Of a DNA stretch of 64,000 bases, positions 35,013 through 43,048 are shown piece by piece (the stretch's first letter is position 1; each line of letters begins with the position of its first letter). This stretch comes from Gammaproteobacteria bacterium (lineage in GTDB: Bacteria; Pseudomonadota; Gammaproteobacteria; Pseudomonadales; Pseudohongiellaceae). A program made the translations under genes and the position numbers. Below the pieces are notes generated by a model. It worked only from the letters and a program-made list of their open reading frames with translations. It ran no database searches and was not told where the DNA came from. Location: NCBI GenBank assembly GCA_009844085.1, contig VYCF01000014.1, forward strand, positions 1-64,000. The letters are read 5' to 3'.

Positions 35013-37214
35013 CTAGAACGTATAGGCCACCGTAATATGGAAATGACGCGGTGCGCCCGGCTCGACCCAGACGTCCGCATAGGAATTGGTGTAGTACACC
35101 TCGTCGAATGTGTTATCCAGGTCAAAGCGAATCATGAAACGCTCGGTGGGTGCGATCTGGCCAAAGATTCGCGCGGTGGTATAACCGGGCAAGTAGAAGT
35201 CAAAGGCGGTAAACCCAAGCCGCTCGCCGGTGTACTGAACGCCGGCGCCCACTTGCGCCGGCATGCCTCCCACCTCGAAATTCTGGCTGAAATGCACGTT
35301 CGCCTGTTGTTCCGGCGAGTTGATGAGCGGGTCGCCGGCTTCAATGACCGCGCCCCAGTCGGCTTCGAGACTGGTGGTGGTGAATACCGCGTCGGCGTAC
35401 GCGTAGGACAACCACAGATTGGCGCCGCTCTCGAAGGCAAGGTCCGCGTCAATTTCAAACCCGCGGCTGCGCGCTTCGCCTGCATCGTGAGAAAACCACC
35501 CCAGTGCCTGGGCTTCCGGCCGATCGTCGTTCACCAGAATGTTGCTTTGGTCCACACGGAACAGCGCAAACGTGAGCGAACCGGAGACCTCTTCGGAAAA
35601 TTGCGCAATATCGAATTTCAGCCCGACTTCCGCGGACTCGGTGAGGTTCGGATTGAACTGGTTGCCTTGATAGTCGGACCCCGGCTGTTGGCGGAAGCCT
35701 TCGCCGTAGGAAGCGTAGAGGCTGGCGCCGTCGTTTATCGAGTAGACCGCGCCAAACTGCGGTGAGACGCGGCTATCCGATGTCGTACTCGTAGATGGGG
35801 GCGTCCTGAGAAGGTTGGTCAGATCCTGCTCGAAGTCATCCCAGCGCAAGCCCAGGCGAACCTGCAAACGATCCGTGACGTCGATCTGGTCCTGTATGTA
35901 AAAGCCGAATCCGTCCAGGTTTTCGTCCCGGTTCGTGTTTGGCCCGGGCACCGGTTGCGGAGACTGACCGTAGACCGGATTGAACACATCCAGAAAGAGA
36001 TAGGCCGCCGGGTCGAGAGTGCCGATATCCGTACTCCCCGGAAACCAGCCTGGCCGATAACGCTGGATAAACCAGTTCAGGTCGAAACGGTCGAAGTCGG
36101 CGCCCACAAGCAGTCTGTGACGAAGCGCGCCTGACTCGAACTCACCCGCAAGTTCGGCCCGGGCTACGAAATACTCCGACTCGAATTTTCGATAACGGAA
36201 AAATCGCGACAGGGTTCGGCCATCGAGGAAGTATGTCTGGCGACCGCCGAAGTTCGTTTCGGATGCGTTGCCTTCAAAAGTCGTATCCCTGTACCCGAGA
36301 CCGGCAAGAAGGCTCCAGTTGTTGGAGAAGTTGTGCTGGACTTCGAACTGATGACCCAGCACTTCGGTCTCGATGGGACCGTCGCCGGGCTCGCCGACAA
36401 AAGTTTCACGTGGCGTGAAACCGTACTCTTCCGAATAGGCGACGCCTCGATCGAAGGGAATCTCCTGATTTGTGTATTCCAGTTCGTAAGTCAAGCTGGT
36501 TGCATCGGAGATAGCCCAGGCGATCGACGGATAAAGGCCCGTACGCGCTGTTTCAACCGTTTCCCTGAAGCTCTCCGCATCCTCCTGGAATCCCACGATG
36601 CGCAGCCCGAACTCGTCGTTGGTTCCCGCTGTGGTTTGGAAATCCCCTTCGAAACGCCTTTGATTCCAGCTCCCGAAGGTGGCTCGGAAGTCCCCCAGCG
36701 TCTCGAATTGCGGTCGTTTGGTCACAAGATTTACCGTGCCGCCAGGCTCGCCGCGTCCAAACAGCGCCGAGCGCGGCCCTTTGAGCACTTCCACGGACTC
36801 GATGCCCACCAGGTCCCGTGGACCGGCGAACCCGCGGCCCGCATTGAATCCGTTGACCAGAAATCCGCTTGGCAGATTGATGTCTCCGTAGAAGCCGCGA
36901 ATCGAAAAGCTGTTCCACAATCCACCGAAGTTGTTCTGGCGCGCAACGGACGCCGATAGATCCAGCGCTTGATTGAGGTTTATCGCGCCGGTTTCGCGAA
37001 GCAGGTCTGCATCGATTAACTGGTCCGCGGACGGTTTTTCCAGATCGTCGAAATTTCCCCGATACGCGCGGCGCTCGCCCAGTACGAAAATCTCCTCCAG
37101 GACTTCCTCGCTGTCGCCTGTCTGTGTTGTTTGCGCCGCAACGGGCAGCGCGCATGGAACCGTGAGTGCGGCAGCGAATGCGAGCGCCACCGGCTTGAAT
37201 GTGTGTTTGGTCAT
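35013..37214 (-). CDS. TonB-dependent siderophore-type receptor
   Basis: A 733-residue outer-membrane receptor with a signal peptide ending ALPVAAQ, a TonB box (EEIFVLG), a plug domain (FSIRGFYGDINLPSGFLVNG, VEVLKGPRSALFGRGEPGGTVN) and a barrel ending YTF, the usual terminal aromatic. The FGRGEPGGTVNLVTKRP plug motif and FNPNLTESAEVGLK segment are typical of FhuA/FpvA-type siderophore receptors. It lacks the FRAP box of the second receptor. The ATG at 37214 follows GAGG. Ligand unknown; a ferric siderophore is the first guess. Confidence 0.88.
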   Translation of the reverse strand: MTKHTFKPVALAFAAALTVPCALPVAAQTTQTGDSEEVLEEIFVLGERRAYRGNFDDLEKPSADQLIDADLLRETGAINLNQALDLSASVARQNNFGGLWNSFSIRGFYGDINLPSGFLVNGFNAGRGFAGPRDLVGIESVEVLKGPRSALFGRGEPGGTVNLVTKRPQFETLGDFRATFGSWNQRRFEGDFQTTAGTNDEFGLRIVGFQEDAESFRETVETARTGLYPSIAWAISDATSLTYELEYTNQEIPFDRGVAYSEEYGFTPRETFVGEPGDGPIETEVLGHQFEVQHNFSNNWSLLAGLGYRDTTFEGNASETNFGGRQTYFLDGRTLSRFFRYRKFESEYFVARAELAGEFESGALRHRLLVGADFDRFDLNWFIQRYRPGWFPGSTDIGTLDPAAYLFLDVFNPVYGQSPQPVPGPNTNRDENLDGFGFYIQDQIDVTDRLQVRLGLRWDDFEQDLTNLLRTPPSTSTTSDSRVSPQFGAVYSINDGASLYASYGEGFRQQPGSDYQGNQFNPNLTESAEVGLKFDIAQFSEEVSGSLTFALFRVDQSNILVNDDRPEAQALGWFSHDAGEARSRGFEIDADLAFESGANLWLSYAYADAVFTTTSLEADWGAVIEAGDPLINSPEQQANVHFSQNFEVGGMPAQVGAGVQYTGERLGFTAFDFYLPGYTTARIFGQIAPTERFMIRFDLDNTFDEVYYTNSYADVWVEPGAPRHFHITVAYTF

Positions 37215-37305
37215 TTGTTGCCTCAATCCGTAAACGTTTGAAATGCTGCAAAGACAACTGCGCGGAGTGCGCAGAAGCTCGTGGTAGTGCGAAAATCAAA
37301 GCGTT

Positions 37306-37602
37306 CTAGATCGAGGGAGGACCCGTGGGCGGAGGTCGAATCAGGCGCAGGCGCTTCAGCGGCGCCTGTCTCGTGGATTGAGTTGCGGCAGAGGCCGCGG
37401 CGACGAACATTGGCGCGGTGAGATTCGCGGCCGACACGAGTCCTTCCTGCTCATCGGCCAGGATCGCGATACAGGCAACGCCATTATGCTCGTGGGGAAG
37501 TGAGCCGAACTCGCTCGCATGTACAACGGAGATCGTCTGCCCGGCGAGGAACAGGACTACCCCGAGCTTCAGTATCCAATTGTGCTGGGCGATCAGCGAC
37601 AT
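37306..37602 (-). CDS. Small His/Cys protein before a TonB receptor (paralogue in layout of 27101-27421)
   Basis: A 98-residue protein with an N-terminal signal-like helix (about 12-28, ending VVHAS), a short HEHNGVACIAIL segment and a tail rich in proline (RLIRPPPTGPPSI). It precedes the siderophore-type receptor by 91 bases on the same strand. The layout (export signal, His-x-His, Cys, proline tail) repeats that of the other small protein of the island, though only one Cys remains here. No known function. Confidence 0.55.
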   Translation of the reverse strand: MSLIAQHNWILKLGVVLFLAGQTISVVHASEFGSLPHEHNGVACIAILADEQEGLVSAANLTAPMFVAAASAATQSTRQAPLKRLRLIRPPPTGPPSI

Positions 37603-37641
37603 GCCGGCATTCTACACGAGTCGCATTCCTTCGCAAAATCC

Positions 37642-40083
37642 CTAAAACACGACCGGTGGCATGGCGGTGAAGGCGGCGCCGGGGGTGGCGGGGAGGAAGA
37701 CCGCCATGATCTCCCGGTCGCATAGCAGGGCTGCCTCGCCGCCCGCGAAATCGCCGGGCAACTCGAACAGGTCGACCAGGAACCGGATCGCTGTGGACTT
37801 GCCCTCGATCTGAACAGGCGAGTCGGCCGTGAGCGTTTCTTCCCGCCCGGTCAACTTCAGCGTGGCCTCGCAGGAAGCATCGGCTTCTGCGGCGTTGGTC
37901 AGCACCAGCGCCAAACTCTCCAACCGGGGCGCGACCGGAAACCAGACCTCCCGCGCGGACTGCACGGGCGCAATGGACGCGATGCCGGCCGGGCCATCCG
38001 ACGTGCGCACGGTCAGCAGATTGCGCACGTCCGCCGGCGCGTCGCAATCCATCACGGCGTGGCCAAACGATACGAATATCGAGCGGTCCAGGGAAGACAG
38101 CAAAATCTGACTGCCGGGGCCGGCCAGTTCCAGCACCGCCCTGCGCGAATCGTCCCAGGTCACGTCCGCCGTGCTTTGGAACTTGGCCGAGGGCACACCC
38201 GGGAGATCGAAGTGCATCGTGCATGCATTGGCCGTGTCGGACAGGTTCGTCACCAGCAGGTTGGATTGAAAGCCCGCGCCGTCCTGCACCAGGGGCAGAA
38301 TCCGATGCGAACGCGACGTGCTATCTGCCGGATCACTTTCTGCCGATTCGGCGGTATTGAAATCCACCGCCGCCAGCGCGGCAAAGTCGCCGCCGTGCAG
38401 TGGCACACCCAGGGCCGCGACCGCCCGGTCGCAGGTCACTCTCACCGCACTGTCGGTCGCGCCATCTTCCATCGGAACCAGTTCGTCCAGAAACCCCACG
38501 GCGGCCGACTGCGCGGGAACGGCAAAATCGCCTCCGCCGGCGCTCATGCCTTCGGCGGTTGTGACCTCCACGGCGCAGGCGGCTTCCAGTGCGTTGTCGT
38601 TGGCGAGCGCCAATCCCAGCCGGCCCAGCCGGGGCAATACCGGAAACTGGAATGTGTGTATCGCCTTCACGCTTTCCAGGTTCGTCAGGGCGGCTGGCGC
38701 GCCGCTGACTTCCTGGACGAGCAGGATGCGCGCCACCGCCGGCTGCTCGCAAGCGAGTTTCGCGTAACCGACCGACAGTTTCCCTGCACCGGCGGTCGTC
38801 AGCGTAACGGTCGCGCCGGTTTCGTCTAGATCGACGTCGATACCGGTAGTCGAAGCCGTCAACGCGGGGTGCTGCCCGAAAGCGACGGCATCCAGGCCCA
38901 GCCCGTGCAACTCCAGCGCGCAACGGTTGTCCGCACCGGAAACGTTTGTCAGGAACAGACGGCTGCGGAAGCCGTCCCCGTCGGCAAACAGCGGAAACAG
39001 GTGCGAAAGGGACGCCGTCCCGTCCACGGGCGCGTCCGGAGGCGCCCGGTACCCCACGGCGAAAGGCGGGAATTCGGTGACCGTTACACACAGCAAGGAC
39101 TCGCCGGAATCCAGGGCCGCGTTCGGAACCTCGGCCCATTCCCCGTCCGCATAATACAGCAGCGTCAGCGGCCGGTCCGCCGCTGCCTCAAGCAGGGCCG
39201 GCGTTAACGGCAGGCACAGCATTAGCCCATCCGCAGGTATGGGGTTCACCGTAATATCCACCACAATTCGCTCGACCGGGGGGCCAAATACGAAGGCGCC
39301 CGGCTCCAGGGGAACGTCCCCGGCCACCGGGGCGACGGTAATCGTCGTGTCCTCGGTAAGCAGCCCCGGCACGGCGAAGCGCACCGCGGGCGTGCCGGGT
39401 TCGCGCCGCACGGTTACCGTGTGGTCTCCCTTCCGGTATTCGGTCTCGCCGATGTCGGGCGTTTCCTCGATACTGAGTTCACGGGGCTGGATGAGGCCGT
39501 CGCCACTTCCGGACGGGGAGCCGCCGGAACTGGTCGTCCGGGTTACCGGGCTGGTAGTGAAATTCGCGACCGCGAGGCCGTTCGTGTCCATCAGCCGCGC
39601 GTTGATTTTCGACGCGAGGTTTGCATTGTAGCTGACCGTGATTGGCCGCCCGGAGAGAATCTTCGCGGCGCTGTACTGGAAGTACAAGGTCAGATTCCGG
39701 CCCGAGATCACTATTCCGTCCGGCCCCATGCTGGGAACGCGGGCACCCGCGTGGTAGGCCCCGTGAAGGTAAATCGCATACTTCAGGTTCGACAGCTGCT
39801 CCGTGGTCATGGCCCGGAGATTCTTGTCGAAAGTTAGCGTCACCACCCTCCCGGTCGCTGCGTCTACTGTCACCGTCGGCGCGGCGCCAACGGCAGTCGC
39901 GGGCGCCCCGGCGAGCGACAGGGCGAGGCCAAGCAAGCACGCCGTCGCGAGCCACCCCCGCCCAAGGCGGGCGACGAAGCGGGAAACGGTGATAAGGGAG
40001 GGAGGATGGCGCCCGTTCCCGATGAAGTTCATGCAAGCCCGTGGGTAGTAGTCCGGCCTTGACGACTCCAGTTGCTTCTGCAT
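37642..40083 (-). CDS. Secreted protein of unknown function with SwmB-like domain and two internal repeats
   Basis: An 813-residue protein. A long N-terminal leader with a hydrophobic core (WLATACLLGLALSLAGAPATA) is followed by a SwmB-type Ig-like domain (about 70-180: VVTLTFDKNL, GRPITVSYNANL), a Ser/Gly linker, a ZU5-like region (about 220-345, ending VTEFPPFAVGY) and two tandem units of about 210 residues (360-570 and 592-803). Each unit has an HxxFPL or HRILPL start, a GFRS/GFQS strand and four cysteines at matching places. The ATG at 40083 follows AAGGA. I infer an exported surface or matrix protein. Confidence 0.65.
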   Translation of the reverse strand: MQKQLESSRPDYYPRACMNFIGNGRHPPSLITVSRFVARLGRGWLATACLLGLALSLAGAPATAVGAAPTVTVDAATGRVVTLTFDKNLRAMTTEQLSNLKYAIYLHGAYHAGARVPSMGPDGIVISGRNLTLYFQYSAAKILSGRPITVSYNANLASKINARLMDTNGLAVANFTTSPVTRTTSSGGSPSGSGDGLIQPRELSIEETPDIGETEYRKGDHTVTVRREPGTPAVRFAVPGLLTEDTTITVAPVAGDVPLEPGAFVFGPPVERIVVDITVNPIPADGLMLCLPLTPALLEAAADRPLTLLYYADGEWAEVPNAALDSGESLLCVTVTEFPPFAVGYRAPPDAPVDGTASLSHLFPLFADGDGFRSRLFLTNVSGADNRCALELHGLGLDAVAFGQHPALTASTTGIDVDLDETGATVTLTTAGAGKLSVGYAKLACEQPAVARILLVQEVSGAPAALTNLESVKAIHTFQFPVLPRLGRLGLALANDNALEAACAVEVTTAEGMSAGGGDFAVPAQSAAVGFLDELVPMEDGATDSAVRVTCDRAVAALGVPLHGGDFAALAAVDFNTAESAESDPADSTSRSHRILPLVQDGAGFQSNLLVTNLSDTANACTMHFDLPGVPSAKFQSTADVTWDDSRRAVLELAGPGSQILLSSLDRSIFVSFGHAVMDCDAPADVRNLLTVRTSDGPAGIASIAPVQSAREVWFPVAPRLESLALVLTNAAEADASCEATLKLTGREETLTADSPVQIEGKSTAIRFLVDLFELPGDFAGGEAALLCDREIMAVFLPATPGAAFTAMPPVVF

Positions 40084-40272
40084 GATTTCCTTCCCCCAAA
40101 AAACATCCGACAAAAATCGAAAAGGAGTTTAGGAAAATTCTTTCAGGCGATGGGTTCTTTTTTGATGCTTTTTTCTCTAAGTTTCGTTCCGATTTGGTCG
40201 CTTTTGCATTTTTGGCGCAAAGCTTTCCTGGACTCCGAAATGGTCTCGACGATTCTTTGGTAAAAATTCCGA
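40084..40272. other. AT-rich intergenic stretch, probable promoter region
   Basis: This gap between apbE and the secreted protein is markedly AT-rich: 24 of 60 bases in 40141-40200 are G or C, against roughly 60 percent in the neighbours. It contains repeated T-runs and A-runs but no convincing gene or terminator. It may hold the promoter of the secreted protein gene. Confidence 0.5.
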
Positions 40273-41325
40273 TTACCGCGCCAGATAGATATTGAATCCT
40301 TCGCTGGCGTAGTGGCTCCACTCGCCTGACTCGTCGGCGTAGATCAGGTAAACGGGCTGGTCATTGCCTTCGGCAAAAGCGCGGCTTTCGGCCAACCCCA
40401 GCACCATGAGGCCCGTGGCCAGGGCGTCCGCTCTTGCGGCGGACGGGTCGATGACGTAGGCCGCAGCGAGTTCGTGCCGCACCGGGCGGCCGTTGCGCGG
40501 GTCGATCTGGTGGGACCAGCGTTCGCCTTCGAGTTCGAAAAAGTTACGATAACTGCCCGAGCCGGCGATGCCGAAGTTTTCACCGCGATTGCCGACCACG
40601 GCATAGATATCGAAGGCTTCGGAATCGGGCGCTTCGAGCGCGGCCAGCCAGTACCGGAAGCCGGGTTTGCGGCCGCCGATCCTGAGTTCGCCGCCGATTT
40701 CGAGGAAGTAGCCGTCGAATCCCCGCTCTTCAAGCAAGGCGGCCATGCGGTCCACGGCATAGCCCTTGGCGACCGCGCTCAGATCGATGTAAACGTCGGT
40801 CAGGCGGGTCGCTGTCGATGCGGACTCGTCCAGTTCGATCTTGTCCGCCCCGGTGCGGCTCAACGCTTCGCGGATTTCCTCTTCGCCGGGAATTCGCGGG
40901 CCGCCGGCAATCGGGCTGCCCGGCCCGAAACCCCAGAGATTGACGAGGGCGCCCGCGGTCACGTCGAAGGCGCCACCGGTGAGCGACGAGATCTCGCGCG
41001 ACAGGCGCAGGACTTCAAGCAATTCGCCGGATACGGGCATCGCAGTTCCGACAGGCTGCGAGTTCAGGCGGGAAAGTTCCGATTCGGCGGCCCAGGTCGA
41101 GAACACTTGCCGGTCGAGGCGTTCGAGCAGGGATGCGAATTCGGCCGCCAGGCCGGGCTGCCGGTCTTGCCAGGGCGGGACGACCCATTGCGCGGACCAC
41201 GAGGTGCCCATGGTGAGGCCGGAAGCCTCGCGAATCGTGCCCGAGCCGGCGAACCAGAGCAGTCCGACAGCGAGCAGCAGGCCCCAGATGCCGGTGAATG
41301 CGAGCAGGCGTCTGGACACCCGCAA
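40273..41325 (-). CDS. apbE: FAD:protein FMN transferase (ApbE family)
   Basis: ApbE enzymes attach FMN covalently to Ser/Thr of exported or membrane flavoproteins, using FAD and Mg2+. The 350-residue product has an N-terminal membrane anchor (about 7-26) without a lipobox, then GLTMGTSWSAQW, SEISRLN-like FSTWAAESELSRLN, FDVTAGALVNLWGFG, DLSAVAKGYAVD and the signature SHQIDPRNGRPV. No Nqr or Rnf genes, the usual targets, are present in the window. It lies 12 bases downstream of the GAPDH gene on the same strand. Confidence 0.9.
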   Translation of the reverse strand: MRVSRRLLAFTGIWGLLLAVGLLWFAGSGTIREASGLTMGTSWSAQWVVPPWQDRQPGLAAEFASLLERLDRQVFSTWAAESELSRLNSQPVGTAMPVSGELLEVLRLSREISSLTGGAFDVTAGALVNLWGFGPGSPIAGGPRIPGEEEIREALSRTGADKIELDESASTATRLTDVYIDLSAVAKGYAVDRMAALLEERGFDGYFLEIGGELRIGGRKPGFRYWLAALEAPDSEAFDIYAVVGNRGENFGIAGSGSYRNFFELEGERWSHQIDPRNGRPVRHELAAAYVIDPSAARADALATGLMVLGLAESRAFAEGNDQPVYLIYADESGEWSHYASEGFNIYLAR

Positions 41326-41337
41326 TTCCCGTCCGCG

Positions 41338-42915
41338 TCAGGCCGCGGCCTCTTCCCGCGGATAATGGCGGTAAAGAATGCCGGCCATCTTGTAGACGGT
41401 GCGCACGACCTGGGCGCAATAGCCGAACTCGTTGTCGTACCACAGATACAGTACGCAATTGTTACCGCCTGCCACGGTGGCGATGCTGTCGACGATGGAG
41501 GCTTCCCGGGTGCCGACGAAATCGCTGGAAACCGCGTCTTCCGACTGGGTGTAGCTGATCTGGTTCTGCAGATTCGAATGCAGCGCGATATCGCGCAGGA
41601 ATTCGTTCAATTCATCCCTGGTCGTCTCCCTGCCAAGAGTCAGGTTCATGATCGCCATGGAAACATTGGGCACCGGGACGCGAATGGCGTTCGCGGTCAA
41701 CTTGCCGGAAAGTTCGGGTATCGCCTTCACCGCCGCCCTGGCCGCGCCGGTCTCGGTCAGCACCATGTTCATCGCCGCACCGCGGCCGCGGCGGGCGCCC
41801 TTGTGATAGTTGTCGATCAGGTTCTGGTCGTTGGTATAGGCGTGCACGGTCTCGATATGTCCGCGCTCGATGCCGAACTCGTCCTGGATCACCTTGAGCA
41901 CGGGAACGACCGCGTTGGTGGTGCAGGACGCGGCGGTGACGATCTTGTCCCCGGGCTCGATCAGATCGTCGTTGATGCCATAGACGATATTCTTCAGTTC
42001 GCCCTTGCCCGGCGCAGTCAGCAGCACCTTGCTCACGCCTTTCGACTGCAGATGCTGGGAAAGGCCCGCTTCGTCGCGCCACTTGCCCGTATTGTCGATG
42101 ACCAGGGCGTTGTCGATTCCGTACCGGGTATAGTCGATCTCATCCGGGGAGTTCGCATAGATCACCTTGATGACGTTGCCGTTGGCGATCAGGGAGTTGT
42201 TTTCCTCGTCGACGCGCAAGGTGCCCTGGAACGCGCCATGGACCGAGTCGGCGGTGAACAGGTTGGCGCGCTTGACGAGGTCGCCTTCGACTCCGGGCCG
42301 CACGACGATGGCCTTCAGGCGCATGTCCTCGCCGGTGCTCGTGCGCTCGAGCAGCAACCGGGCGCAAAGCCGGCCGATGCGGCCGAAACCGTACAGCACG
42401 ACATCCGTGGAATGGTCCGAGGGACGTTTGCGCACGCCGTCGAGGTAGCTGAGTTCCCTACGCACGAAAACGGCGGGAGAGACGGCGCCGGGATTTTTTG
42501 CGTCGAGTTCCATGAAGCGGACCGTCAGCTTGCCGAGATCGATGCGCGCGTGCCAGAGATCGAGTTCCGCCATCGCCATGAGAATGGGATGGGTCTCGAA
42601 CTCGGACATTTCGTTGCGTTCGACCTGCCGCACGAAACGGTGGGATTTCATGATGAAGGTGACCGAACGGTTATGCACCGGCCTGCCGTAGATGTAGACG
42701 CCGACATTGCGCTGGCTGAACAGCCGGCCGATGACGGGAATCATTTCCTGCACGAGCGCCTCGCGCTGCTTCCAGTCGCCGAAGTAGTCGTCAACCCTGG
42801 GCCGCGCGGATTTCACGGCCGCCGAAACCTTGTTCCGGCCCTTCGATTTTGCCCGTTTCGCGGACTTGGCATCGTTCGCTGATTCGGTTTCGGCATCTAC
42901 TTTGAGCTGATCCAC
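41338..42915 (-). CDS. gap: Long-form glyceraldehyde-3-phosphate dehydrogenase
   Basis: This 525-residue enzyme oxidises glyceraldehyde 3-phosphate with NAD(P). The catalytic domain begins near residue 170 (VVLYGFGRIGRLCARLLLE) with the active Cys in ASCTTNAVVPV, and it ends VLYLWYDNEFGYCAQVVR. The first 165 residues are the extra N-terminal domain of the long gammaproteobacterial form (GDWKQREALVQEMIPVIGRLF). It is preceded by a 40-residue Lys/Ala/Ser-rich extension that I do not recognise from the family. Translation starts at GTG with GGAG six bases upstream. Confidence 0.93.
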   Translation of the reverse strand: MDQLKVDAETESANDAKSAKRAKSKGRNKVSAAVKSARPRVDDYFGDWKQREALVQEMIPVIGRLFSQRNVGVYIYGRPVHNRSVTFIMKSHRFVRQVERNEMSEFETHPILMAMAELDLWHARIDLGKLTVRFMELDAKNPGAVSPAVFVRRELSYLDGVRKRPSDHSTDVVLYGFGRIGRLCARLLLERTSTGEDMRLKAIVVRPGVEGDLVKRANLFTADSVHGAFQGTLRVDEENNSLIANGNVIKVIYANSPDEIDYTRYGIDNALVIDNTGKWRDEAGLSQHLQSKGVSKVLLTAPGKGELKNIVYGINDDLIEPGDKIVTAASCTTNAVVPVLKVIQDEFGIERGHIETVHAYTNDQNLIDNYHKGARRGRGAAMNMVLTETGAARAAVKAIPELSGKLTANAIRVPVPNVSMAIMNLTLGRETTRDELNEFLRDIALHSNLQNQISYTQSEDAVSSDFVGTREASIVDSIATVAGGNNCVLYLWYDNEFGYCAQVVRTVYKMAGILYRHYPREEAAA

Positions 42916-42950
42916 GTCGGTCTCCGCAGGACTGGAATTCGGCGCGGCGT

Positions 42951-42979
42951 ATTATCGTTTTTTGGCCGCCGGAATTCAA
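42951..42979 (-). promoter_or_regulatory. Sigma70-type promoter of the GAPDH gene
   Basis: TTGAAT (42979-42974) and GATAAT (42956-42951) are separated by exactly 17 bases on the minus strand. Transcription would start about 28 bases before the GTG start. On the plus strand TACAAT at 42999-43004 may serve mfd but lacks a good -35. Confidence 0.6.
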
Positions 42980-43048
42980 TGTGGGGCCGCGCCTGGGTTA
43001 CAATCCGCGGCCCTTCGCGTACGCGGCCAACCAGTATGCTGAACGTTC

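Noticed and set aside
39479-40321. 280-codon alternative minus-strand frame through the AT-rich gap
   Set aside because: It overlaps the secreted protein and the end of apbE in another frame, and it has no motif and no supported start.
40474-42882. 802-codon plus-strand open frame opposite apbE and GAPDH
   Set aside because: Antisense of two clearly recognised enzymes in a GC-rich genome; no family motif or ribosome-binding site.
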